Notes under the pieces: generated by a model
Seen by the model: the letters and a program-made list of their open reading frames with translations, nothing else
Database searches by the model: none
Told to the model about the DNA's origin: nothing
DNA from: Clitopilus passeckerianus
Taxonomy: Eukaryota > Basidiomycota > Agaricomycetes > Agaricales > Entolomataceae
Assembly: GCA_944990035.1 (NCBI GenBank)
Contig: CALYLX010000143.1
Location: 620,001 to 684,000, forward strand
DNA: 64,000 bases
Direction: 5' to 3'
Part shown: piece after piece, positions 24,863 through 35,521 of the stretch
How the letters are laid out: each line of letters begins with the position of its first letter
How positions within the stretch are numbered: position 1 is the first letter of the stretch
Translations under genes and position numbers: made by a program

Positions 24863-25750
24863 TCCTATCTCTGAGCTGATCGCTGGCTATACTCGGTCGC
24901 CGGTTGGTGATTGCTAGAATCTGGACCGTCATATCGAGCACCAATATACCCATTTACGAAGAGTATGCACACCTCATATAATGTATGATACACCTCACTA
25001 GCTTCACGTTGTACTACCATCTTGCCTCCCAGACCTCATATCCAATAGGATTCATCATGTTCCACTTGTACGCTGCCTCACTGGCTGCGTCGTTTCTTGA
25101 GACATAATTCTACCTATATTCTACTAGGAAGTGGACTCGAAGAGGCCATTTATGAGAGAAAGCTGGTCGAATACCTCCAATTTCTCTCGCGTTATCTGGC
25201 TGGCCTCACAGAAAAATAACCTCCGGGATCTGCCCATGGCCGACCGTCTTGGCAAATCAAGCGCCCAGGCACGTTTACTAAACAGCTCGCCGGTTCCATC
25301 GCCTGATCGCAAATTACACTCATTCAGTAGCTGTCACTGTGTTGTCGCTTTCCCTGGATGTATTAAGGAACTCACGCTCGTCTTTCGACTTGCATGGACT
25401 CCTTCTGCGATATAAGAATAGCTGGGCGATGCTTCATTGCTCCTAGGACACCAACGTCGGTCAGGTCGGTCAGGGCCTGTAGCTGAAACCTGCATAGCGT
25501 TGATATTTTCTGAGCTATCTCAGCCTCTTTGAGCTGATTCGTGACTTTGAACTCATATCATCATCAGCCCTGGGACGAAGGTTTGATCCTGACTAGCTCC
25601 ATCTCATTCCCTTACTGAATGCCAGTTACAGTCCCTCGTAATATTCCCATGAGGATTTAATGGCTATGAACGGACTTCACACATACATAAGTAGACATCC
25701 AATCTCGTGCGTTTCCCTCGGGAGACACCACCTAGAGCGCCCATTCCTCC
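24863..25750. other. intergenic, no gene recognised
   Basis: This is the 3' UTR of the HMG-box gene and the upstream region of the first PPxY membrane protein. Short frames near 25.1-25.4 kb have no domain and no splice support. Confidence 0.5.
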
Positions 25751-27502
25751 ATGGCCAACATTATCATCGACGAGCAAAACCTGCCGAATGTCGAATTCGC
25801 CGGTGGCCAATGGACGAATACGTCTGACAACCGCTACTTCGGCGGCTCATCATCAGCTCCAGCTTTCGCTACGGGCAGTCAAGTGTCAACCGATAAGTGG
25901 GGCTGGTTTTGCTTTCAGTTTACCGGTACCGTGCTTCCATTTACACCTCTGGCTGCTGAATCTGACTTTCGCCCTATGGAATAGGCACGTCTGTTGCGGT
26001 CTTTGGCAACTCCCCTCCCCCACCGGGGGCGCAGAACTTCTTTGCAAGCATCGACGGTGGCACCCCAGTCAACACCACATATAACGACTCCTCTCCATCG
26101 TCCAGCCTCCAGTGGTATCAGTCCCCAACGCTGGCCGAGGGCACGCATCTGATCAACTTCACACATCTTGCTGGACCATCAGTGGATTATGTCGTGGTTA
26201 CAGCGGGCAAGCAAACGCCACTAAAAGACACGAGACTGATTGTGGATGACGATGATGCTTCCATACAGTATCAAGGTGGTTGGAATCAAGATACGAACGC
26301 TCTTACTTTCAGTGGTATTCCATCACATGGACAGGCATTTGGGAATGGAACGCATCGAGCGACGAGTGCCGGCCCGAAAGCAACGTTTGTATACACTGGT
26401 AAGGCACACTTTTATGTATTTTTTGAGGTCGATTTTGATTTTGAGCCTAAGGAACTGCCTTGAGCGTTTACGGCGTCTTTGACTTCCGCCAACTTGGGAA
26501 CCTGACCGTCAAATATACCCTCGACACATGGACGACGACAAAGAGTTATGCCGTGACTCCTGATACCCTTATGGTCAAAAACGGCGCACAGCAAGTCCAG
26601 AACTTCCAACTGTTCACATACAGTTCAGTGGATCCCGGCGACCATACGCTCACGATTGAAGTCCTCGAAAGCCAGAATGTCCCTTTCATCATGGATTACA
26701 TCACTTATACGCCGACCTTCACCAACGCTGCATCAAAACCCTCACTTACTTTCCCGCCCACTACATCCTCTGGTGGATCAGATTCAGTATCGCCGAACTC
26801 TGGCGGTAAAAGTAAGGCACCCATTGGCGCTATCGTAGGAGGTGTTGTAGGGGGTGTCATCGTTCTTCTGGCGATCTTGCTAGCTCTCTTGTACTGGAGG
26901 CGTCAAAAACGGCGACCGAAGGGCGGAAAGAGTGTTGACCCGGACTCCGAAGAATGTATGTTCTCTCATTTCTATGTCCGCCGCTGATTTAGTTAACAAC
27001 CGTTGCAGCTAAAGGCGTTCAGCCTTTCACTCTCACCACCAATACCCATTCTGAGGCTACTTCACCACCAGATTCGGCAACTAAACCACTGTTCGGTGTC
27101 CCTCCAACACCGGGAACAATATCTAGTTTCGGTATGGACACTCCCCCTACGAGCCCTCCATACGGGTCAGTGTTCCCCCCTGCCACAGCCCATACCAAAG
27201 GCGGACCTCAACCTCTGGTGGATATTAGCGAAGAACCATCGAGTGATAATGGCGATCAACAGGATCCTCGTCTGTTAGATCCTCAGTTCCGTAGACGAAT
27301 GCAACGCCTGCAGGACCTTGTTCTACAGTTGAACCAAGAGCTCGAAAACAGCGGAGAAAACGGGACTCACGTTGCCGCACTTCGGGGCCGAATCGCAGAG
27401 CTAACCAGGGAAGATGCAGAGAGCGCCGAGCTCATAACACGGACTCTTGTTTCTAATGAGCGGCCTCTGAGTGTGGTCCCTCCGCCTTATGAAGCACACT
27501 AA
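25751..27502 (+). CDS. single-pass membrane protein, two beta-modules, C-terminal PPPY (copy 1)
   Basis: Four exons (25751-25925, 25985-26398, 26452-26955, 27009-27502) give 528 aa. Two homologous extracellular-type modules are visible. The first opens with NIIIDEQNLPNVEFAGGQW and the second with LIVDDDDASIQYQGGW. Each is interrupted by a phase 1 intron just before a G-T-(S/A)-V/L-x-V segment. A Ser-rich linker leads to a TM helix (GAIVGGVVGGVIVLLAILLA) and a basic stop-transfer (RRQKRR). The cytosolic tail holds a coiled-coil-like RMQRLQDLVLQLNQELE segment and ends PPPYEAH, a PPxY motif of the kind bound by WW domains of Nedd4/Rsp5 ligases. No N-terminal signal peptide is visible, so the TM may act as a signal anchor. 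This family is common in agaricomycetes and its function is unknown. Confidence 0.8.
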
Positions 27503-28137
27503 TTTATCTTTCTACAATACTGTACACCTGCATCTATGAGAAGTCCTTGATATATGGCAGATCCAGTCGTTTTGCTACCACTACCTTCGCATCCTCAATC
27601 AAGTCCTCAATTCCAGCCGCCGTGAACGAATACGCTTACAGCGCCGGATTTCTCGGGTTCTGCGATCCACCGCGAGAGTCCCAAAACGGTGATCCCTGGT
27701 TATCAAAAACAAATGGGCCATTGATCCATCAGATCTTCCTCCGTGACGACGAGGCTCAGAACCCAGCCTTGCGTTTGACTTCTGACATTTTGTGCACAGA
27801 TGGGCGCTCATTTTCCGGCGGAACTATTGGCACGTCCCCACGCTCATTCGGACCCAGGCTTTGAATACACCTTTGAGGTATAAACATGCCAGGAGGCAAT
27901 CGAAAGAGTTCAGACTCGTTGTTAGTGGAATTGGACTTGACTGTTACAACCGTTCGCCGGTGATGCAGAAGCTTCACAGTGACCATCATGGGGAGACGGA
28001 ACGATCATTTATAACAAAACATGCGATAAGGGTAACATGTACATCTCTCCTCAGGGCCGTGGACCTGGCGTTCCGAGCTTTTTCAGGATTAAGGTACCCT
28101 CTCTCCTCTCCTTTGCCCTCCTCCTACCACTTGGAAA
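27503..28137. other. intergenic between tandem paralogs
   Basis: No gene is seen. A 105-codon plus-strand frame near 27.55 kb is unsupported. The region should hold the terminator of copy 1 and the promoter of copy 2. Confidence 0.5.
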
Positions 28138-30049
28138 ATGGCAAATATTGTACTGGACGACACCCAGATCTCGTACAAACTTGGAGGTGGAACATGGTCA
28201 TCTGTCAGTATTGAGCGCTTCTTTGGCGGTGAAGCAATCTGGCCAGCATTTGCTGGGGACAGCACCAAACCAACAGATCCGTATGGTTGGATTTCTTTTC
28301 AGTTTCAAGGTATATTCGTACTTTCTGTATGAAAGATTTCAGCTTACCTGGTCTATTTCTAGGGACTGGCATTTCACTGTATGGTAACCCACCATCGGAT
28401 TCGAGCGCGTCAAATTTTGCCGTCTCGTTTGACGGCGCCAATCCAACTACTGTCTCCTATCCCACTTCAGATCATCCAACGTCTCTGACCTGGTATAAGT
28501 CCCCAACGCTCTCCGAAGGGACCCATACAATCAATATTACACATCTGGCTGGAACTTCTGTCGACTTCGCAGTAATTCAGGCTGGCCCTTCCACCCCACT
28601 GAAGAACACCACCTTGATCGTTGACGATGGTGACTCTTCAATATCATATGACGGCAGCTGGAACCAAGTCTTTGCGGAATACAATTCTCGTGATAACCCA
28701 CACCAAGGCTGGCCCTATGGGAATGGCACCCATCGAGCAACTAGCGCCGGGCCAAGTGCCACCTTCAAATTCACCGGTACGCTTTCCACGCTCAATCCTC
28801 TCCTCCTTGCCTAACGAAATTTTCAGGAACAAGCGTCGCTGTATGGAACATCTTCAACTGGGCACAGCTGGGCACGATGACTGTCAAGTACACACTTGAT
28901 GGTTCCGACCAGACGCTGAACTACAATGTCGACGCCTCAACTCAAGGCCACATCGACGGTCTTCTGGAACGCGAGAACACCTTGATGTTCTCAAGTAACT
29001 CTCTTTCAGCTGGAGACCATACCCTTCAGATACAAGTCACCGCCTGCTCGGGTCAGACGTTTGCTCTTGACTATATTACATACAAGCCTTCTTTTGATAC
29101 GCTGCTGTCAAAGCCAGCCCTTACACCAACGACCACATCAGGTTCGTCTGTCAGTCCATCGGGTTCTGCTACCAACCTTATCCCTGGATCTGTGATAGGC
29201 TCTGGCAGTGCTTCGGGAACGACGTCGGGCTCCAGTTCCTCCAACACTGGTATCACGAATGGTTCAGGTAAAAATTTCCCCGTTCTTATCCCCTACTAGT
29301 TGCTCATCAGCCCCATTCCAGGCTCAAGTAATAACGGTGGTAGCTCAAATAGTGGCGACAATAACTCGATAGGCGCGAGCAAAAAGACAAATACTGGCGC
29401 CATCGCAGGCGGTGTCGTCGGAGGTGTACTGGCACTCCTCGCTCTCGCGCTACTGCTGCTCTTCCTGAAGAAACGCAAGCAAAGGGCCGAAGCTGCTGCC
29501 CTTGACAAGGAAGCTCGTAAGTCTTCTCCCCAACTTACAACTTCCAGATGCTAATCACTGTTACCAGCACCCACCGTTGAGCCATTCGTCAGTAGCCAGG
29601 CTGCCACTGGTGCCGCAAGTGACTCTGCCACCGCCGTTTCGGACGTCAAACCTCCTCTCATTGGCCGTTACACCGGTCCAGATGCAGCTCCCAGCGACAG
29701 AAGCGCATCCCCACTCCTCGTACCCCTTCGCCACAATCCCGGTGCTGCTCGTGAAAAGGCCGCTTTGGCATTGGTCAACGCTTCCTCTCCCACTGATAAT
29801 AGTTCTACGATGTCCTCCGGCGGTGGTGCCGACCCACTTCTTGTGGGCCGTATGCAGAGGCTTCAAGATCTCGTCACCGAACTGAACAGGGAGTTAGCTC
29901 ACGGAGGAGAGAGCAGTCCACGCGTTGCTGAACTCAGAGGTCGCATCTCCGAGTTGACAAGGGAGGATACCCAGAGTGCTCAATACGATGCCCAAAATAT
30001 GTCTCTACGCCACCAGAGTGCTATTCCACCTCCTTACGAAACTGCTTGA
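28138..30049 (+). CDS. single-pass membrane protein, two beta-modules, C-terminal PPPY (copy 2)
   Basis: Five exons (28138-28309, 28363-28776, 28827-29267, 29322-29516, 29568-30049) give 567 aa. It is a tandem paralog of the gene just upstream. It starts MANIVLDDTQISYKLGGGTW, its second module is LIVDDGDSSISYDGSW, and exon 2 is exactly 414 nt in both copies. The linker is a longer Ser/Gly/Asn-rich region with an extra intron. The TM segment is GAIAGGVVGGVLALLALALL, followed by KKRKQR. The tail keeps RMQRLQDLVTELNREL and ends PPPYETA, so the coiled-coil and PPxY motif are conserved although the linkers have diverged. The role is unknown. A cell-surface sensor or adaptor sorted by Rsp5-type ligases is an inference. 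Confidence 0.8.
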
Positions 30050-30412
30050 TTCTGTTTTTCGGACTTTTAGTCAATATTTTTGGGTTGAACTTACGATTAT
30101 GATGTCTTTCCGCTCGTTATCTATCTGGTTGTTGTAGGTTACCCTCAGGTGGTTGCTGAACTTTCTTTAATTCTTCGATGTTGCCTATTCCATAAATGCA
30201 TAATACAGTACCTATAATACCCCATCGTGGCACCTTCTGACCGAGAATGTCACAAAAGTATATATCCACATCCTCATTGTCCACGGCATCAGCGACGAGT
30301 CATAGGCTCAACAGCGACAGGTAGCGGGGTGATCAGAAACCTCAAAGAAGTCTATTAAGTTATGTCCACAATTAACAATGTCCAGATGTTATAATAATGG
30401 TCCTTCTCCAAA
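30050..30412. other. convergent 3' gap
   Basis: These 363 bp lie between the stop codons of the second PPxY protein (+) and the GH79 gene (-). The sequence is AT-rich and no gene is seen. Confidence 0.5.
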
Positions 30413-32822
30413 TTATCGGAACAACACCAATAGTCCAGCTCCAGCAAGCAAGCTTATCAGAATCGAGACACCTGGTATCACCATCCTCACTCCTCCACTG
30501 ACCGACCCAGGACTCGTACTGCCCATCAACTGCCTCTCCTTCCCGCTCTTGCCATTCGACGTAGCCAGCACCTCCGGAGCCACAGTCGCCGTGTTCACCA
30601 TCTTCGTGAACGCTGTCGTCGAGAACGTCTGCGGTCCCTCCGTGGTCTCCACAACCCGAGGGTCGTTAAGGAACACCAGTGCAAACTGTGGTGCTTTGAC
30701 GGGGATCGCGCAGCGATTGGCAGCTTGGTCGCACTGGATGGTAACAACCTCCAGTTCGCCTTTGAAAATGCCATCAACTTGGAATTTGTTGCCAAGAGTT
30801 TGGCCGGCCCAGGTGAAGTTGCTGTTGGAAGCGACGGACGGAGCTGAGAGGTATCTGTGGGAGAAGTTTGTATCAGTATCGGCCTGGACTGGTTGGGCTG
30901 GTTAACCACGTACTTGACGTAAACCTGCTGAGGCACCTGCCCTCCTTCCATAGTGAACGACCCGGTAATATCGTGTGCACCGCTTGGATCATCCATGAAG
31001 TTGATCATGGCAACCTTGTTGAGCTGACCATTCTCGTAGATAGCGTAGGAGGGGTTGAAGTCGCCGTTGTTGCTGGTGTCGACGATTTGGGAGACATTGG
31101 ATTTGCCAAAGGCTTCTGAGATAACGAGGACCGAGTAGAAGACGGGGCCAACAGTCCATTGGTTGAAAGAGCTCTGGTTGGTGGGCGGAGCGGTGAACGG
31201 CTAATGATAGCGCAGTCAGCGACATATACAAACTTTGGCGCAGGATCTCCAACTCACGTTGTAGTACACATTCTGACCACCAACATGCAACAACGCATGT
31301 GAGAAGTTCGCGGCAGCCATTGTAAACCCGTAATCAATTGCCCAAAGCGCAGCGCCAAAACTCTTCGAGATACCCGGTAGACCACCGCATGTTGCAGTAT
31401 TAGTCTCGAACATGATGAAAGGTTTCCCATGCTGGGCTGCGAGCTGGCTGGAAGGGCGGTATGGATCGACGAGCTCGACTGCAGCTTTGTGGGTTAGGAA
31501 TGTATGGAAGGTTTCTTGTGGGTCGACGTAGGAACCGACTTGGAATTGGACGAAACAATTGTTAGACGGGTAGCTGGTTACTCGTCAGTGAGGTTGCTAG
31601 TAGAAGATGGGTAGGAACGCACTGTTCCATAGTAATAGCGGTCAGATAGTCATTGTATGCGTCGAGATACCCAGTCTCCCAGACTTGGTCAGGTCGCCAT
31701 GGTCCGGATGCAAGACTGGGCCCGATGAGCATGTTCTTGATAGGGATATTCTGGTTGCCGTTAACAGCATCAATGAGGGACTGGAACTCGTGGAAGTATT
31801 CTTGCGGGCCGTAGGGCTCTGTTCGGTGACCGTGTCTGGAAAGCATCGTTAAGTGTGAATACAGAAAAATCGTGCCATGACACACACCCAAGATAATAAT
31901 CAGGTTCGTTTCCTGCTTGAAGTCCAATGAGATGGTCGCCAAGGATAGCTTGACCATGCTCTGCCATTGCAAGCCGCCAATTCGTGTCGTTGAATGGGAT
32001 GCCTATATGCGCCTTTAATTCCCTTTTCCATGACCTACGTGGAAATAAACCAACCTAGGTACCACCTGACGTTGACGAGAGTGGAAACTGTCCTCATGAG
32101 GTAAAACCATTCTTTGTTGTACAAAACGGCGGGGGTCAAAGTCTACCAGGGCGAGCATTAGAATTTCGGTAAAAAGACGAGACCAGAAGGGCATACAGGG
32201 TTCTTGAGATCCGACTTTTCCTTCACCGTAGCATGTCCATCGGCAAACACTTCGTCTTTGAAGACAGCAAAATCTTGAGTGTTTCCTCCCAAACGAATAT
32301 GAACGCTTCCTGCGCGGTCTGCGACTTGACTGAGCAAGTTGAGGAACGGGACCTTGATATGTGATCTGCGGAATATCGGTGAGCTTATCATCTCGCCATG
32401 AAGGAGGCTTCAGCGTACGAGTTCTTGCCCACTGTTGAGATAGGACCATGAGTTCAAACACGAGAATTGCATGTGGCGAGGGACTTACTTAGTTGGGTAA
32501 CGACCGACATTTCAATGGAGAAGCCATAGAAAGACCCGTGCTGCATGATTGAGAGGCCTTGTACAGTTGCATTGTTCGCTTGAAGGTTGAGAGTATAGTT
32601 CAAAGCTTGGTCGTTTGGTGGTGTAGGAGGGTTAAGGATAGTTTCGTCGTATGCATTCAAAGCTGACGACGATGTTCCTGCCGATGTCGGTGCTGCCCCT
32701 CCATTTTCTGTCGCTGTTGGTAGAAGGCCACTTGTCTGGCCGAATGGTACTTGTCCATAGACTGTGACTGCTCGAGCAGTATTAAGGAGTGAAAGGGCCC
32801 AGAGGGTAGAAGACCAGAACAT
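30413..32822 (-). CDS. GPI-anchored GH79-family beta-glucuronidase-like glycosidase
   Basis: This is a multi-exon gene. The first exon starts MFWSSTLWALSLL with a signal peptide to about residue 18. Characteristic GH79 blocks follow in order: GSVHIRLGGNTQDFAV, STLVNVRWYLGIPFNDT, HLIGLQAGNEPDYYLG (the acid/base Glu is in NEP), a nucleophile region FIMFETNTATCGG, and HALLHVGGQNVYYN of the C-terminal beta domain. The protein ends with a Ser/Gly spacer and a hydrophobic tail (GVSILISLLAGAGLLVLF), which fits GPI anchoring. The enzyme should remove glucuronic acid from glycans such as arabinogalactan at the cell surface. Both catalytic Glu positions are present. Individual exon ends are not all fixed. 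Confidence 0.83.
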
Positions 32823-33310
32823 GTCCTTGCAAGTCGCGGACTGAAGGAATGACTGTCGGGTGTTTAGAGGATGGCGTGAAAAATGAAAGAGAGACCTACT
32901 TGGCTGCTTTCTTAGCCAATAACGACCAGCAAACTTGCCACGCCAAGATAGAGAGTGTTTCTTGACCAGCGACCGTCATCGGCTTGGGTGTGCTTGGACT
33001 GCTGGGGCTTGCTCGATCAGGCGTGCTGAGCCGGCTTGGTGAGGTCTTGGTTTCTTGGCTCTTTGCCATCGTAATCGAAAGCTATTCCTTTTTCCACAGC
33101 TTCATGGCTTAAAAAACATAGACGTGTCATCTTGCATGAGTGCAATTGAGAAACCAGAATCTCGTCAATGAAGCCGCGCAAGATGGTGGTTGAAGCAAAG
33201 GTCAGCCGGCAGAAAAGCTTGAGGCGCAGCAGAATTCGTCAGGGTTGTCATCATTTTTCCAACTTGGCCAACAAAGGCTTACCACAAAAGTCTTGGTCTT
33301 GAACAACAAC
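32823..33310. other. intergenic, no gene recognised
   Basis: This is the region upstream of the GH79 gene. No coding signal is seen. It ends at the Pol III terminator of the tRNA-Ser(UGA) gene. Confidence 0.5.
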
Positions 33311-33315
33311 AAAAA
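33311..33315 (-). terminator. Pol III terminator of tRNA-Ser(UGA)
   Basis: A run of five T on the minus strand, 7 nt past the 3' end of the tRNA. Confidence 0.7.
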
Positions 33316-33322
33316 TCAAATC

Positions 33323-33420
33323 GTCACCAGCAGGATTTGAACCTACGCCCTCAGAGAGGAACAGATATTCGGACGCAAGGTCGTTCAAATCTGTCGCCGT
33401 AACCACTTGGCTATAGTGAC
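33323..33420 (-). tRNA. tRNA-Ser(UGA), with intron
   Basis: The fold is complete. The acceptor stem is GTCACTA with TGGTGAC, and the D arm is GCCAAGTGGTTACGGC (the A box). The anticodon stem is ACAGA/TCTGT around anticodon TGA. A long variable arm (CCTC...GAGG) marks a class II tRNA, and the T arm is GTAGG-TTCAAAT-CCTGC (the B box). A 17-nt intron, 33367-33383, lies one base 3' of the anticodon. The class II arm plus anticodon give serine. Confidence 0.93.
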
Positions 33421-33702
33421 TTGAGAAGGATGCCCGTCATCCGCCGTGCCGAGATCCCGAACTTGTTTTGTGAGGATTTCCTCTTCGCGACTGACCCCAT
33501 CAAGTGGATGTTCGACTTCACAGTTGGCCCGAATGCGTCGTTGGCAAAGATAAATCAAATGCAGAAAGCCGTAGAATGCATCGTCAGCCGAGCACGTCTC
33601 TGGGATGCTCGAACGCGGGTCTGGATCTGAATCTGTGGCTTGTGACATCGATGGATGCCTCGAGGCTCGAGAACTGACCTTTGTGCTCCTTAGTTCTCTT
33701 CC

Positions 33703-35361
33703 ATGATTACTAGCGATCTGCACCCATGCCTGGCTATTGAAGATATTCGGTACTTGATTTTCGATGCCTTTGCCAGCACTAGGCGCTGCCAATTGGCTGC
33801 TTTGGCCAGAACTTGCAAAGCATTCACTGGTAAGGGAACACCTGTCGGCTGATCTACCAGTTTGACCTACCCCCTCGATAGATACCGCTTTGAATATCCT
33901 ATGGAGGTACCAGTACACCCTTGGACCGCTTGTGCAAACTATGCCGTCTGACTTATGGGAGATCTACTACGAAGAGGATGGCGATACCATCCACCGTTCT
34001 GTGGTGAGCTCGGCCTCTCTATCTCCTCCTCCACCCGACTAAATCATTGGCAGAAATTCACTCGAGATCTCCGAGACACCGACTGGGAGCGCGTTGTTTA
34101 CTACGGCGCCAAGGTTCAAGCTCTTCTCCTCCGGAAAGAACCGTTAGCAACGGAGGCGACACCCACACCTTTCGTCCATTTAGAGTCCTTCATCGCTCTT
34201 AGTGCCTACCGCCCAGTCACGATCCTCCTTCCAAACCTCCGTTATCTATGCATGGACCTCTATATTCCCCGAATGCTCTCCGTCATACGTTTCATACCGA
34301 GTCTCATTGGATTCAGAGTCTCTTCGATCGAATTGTACGCAGACAGCCCTCCAATAGAGCTGCTCAAAGCGGTACACCGAGTCTGCCCATACCTCACCAC
34401 GATACGCGTACTTCGAACCAACGCTTCCACAATCGGATGCCCCACCATCTTATCCCAATTCGTTCGAGCTTTCCCAAAGCTGCGAGAAGTAGAGCTTGAC
34501 AAACTGATTCCCACTCGGGAGCTCTTTAACCATCTTTCCCGGCTTACCACACTCACATCCTGCACCCTCTCGCTTCCCTTTACCAAGGATGATGAACCCT
34601 TTCACCTGCAACGTGATGACTTCCCGCGTCTGACGAGCTTCTCCCTCGCCGTCAAGGAGTGGGAGTTTGCCATCCCCCTACTCAGTGGTCTATGCTCGCC
34701 ACTACAAAGTATCAAACTCCACGCCCACAAGTCTGCACCTATCGAATCAATGGACCAGCTGTTGCAAGCAATCGCCAGACAGTTTCCTCTACTACAGACC
34801 CTGTATATCCAAGACCGGATCCCAACAAACATCAAATACATCGACGACGAGAACCCTACTGCGCGGGTGAACTCCGCAATGCAAGCCTTCTCGCATCTCT
34901 TCTTCCTCCGCTACCTCCGCCACCTCACCCTTAATGTTCCATTCGTCTTGAACCTATACGACACGACATTGTCCGAAATAGCGTCAACCTGGCCCCTCCT
35001 CGAAGCGCTCGAGCTTCTCCCTGGTCTGGGAAATGTTTCCTTCCTGACCTTGGAAGGCCTCATCCCCATCATCGCCAACTGCTGGAACCTCTCAACGCTT
35101 AACATCAATCTCCGCTGCGAGCCCTTCAACATCCGCCGACTCAAAGGCGTAAGCAACTGGCGAATACGTCACATCGACTTCGAGAACTCCTATATCCATT
35201 CCCCGGTTGCTGTATTCCGGTGCCTTGTCGGGATGTTTCCATTGTTGACTATCGTTGACGCCAAAGGACACAGAAGAGAGTGGGCAAAGGTCGAGAGCTT
35301 ACTAGAAGGGAGTTTGATGCATATTCTCAAGGGCGATCATAGGGATTTCTTTGACGCCTAG
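33703..35361 (+). CDS. F-box/LRR protein, family-2 copy 1
   Basis: Three exons (33703-33829, 33882-34003, 34054-35361) give 518 aa. Exon 1 is the F-box: HPCLAIEDIRYLIFDAF, then LAALARTCKAFT. Exon 2 continues with TALNILWRYQYTLGPL and MPSDLWEI, and exon 3 opens KFTRDLRDTDWERVVYYG before about 400 residues of leucine-rich sequence. This architecture is the standard agaricomycete F-box/LRR protein, expected to join an SCF ubiquitin ligase through Skp1. Intron 1 is phase 1 right after the CKAFT segment and intron 2 is phase 0, shared with the genes at 38.7, 48.6 and 62.1 kb. The start at 33703 gives the canonical M-x-x-x-x-L-H-P-C-L opening. Confidence 0.85.
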
Positions 35362-35521
35362 ACGTCTAGAATAGTGTGGATATATCTGAACCACATCATA
35401 TTATTCAGTTCACGTATAATTTCGTATACATCATCCCAGTAATAAGTTCGTAAAAGAAATCCTGTACATAATGTGCTTGTAATGGCAACAAGTCCACATT
35501 CGTCACCGTCCCATATATCGA

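Noticed and set aside
33955..34053. Alternative start at 33955 for the F-box/LRR gene
   Set aside because: It reads through the intron 34004-34053 in another frame. The F-box exon upstream and three paralogs fix the start at 33703.
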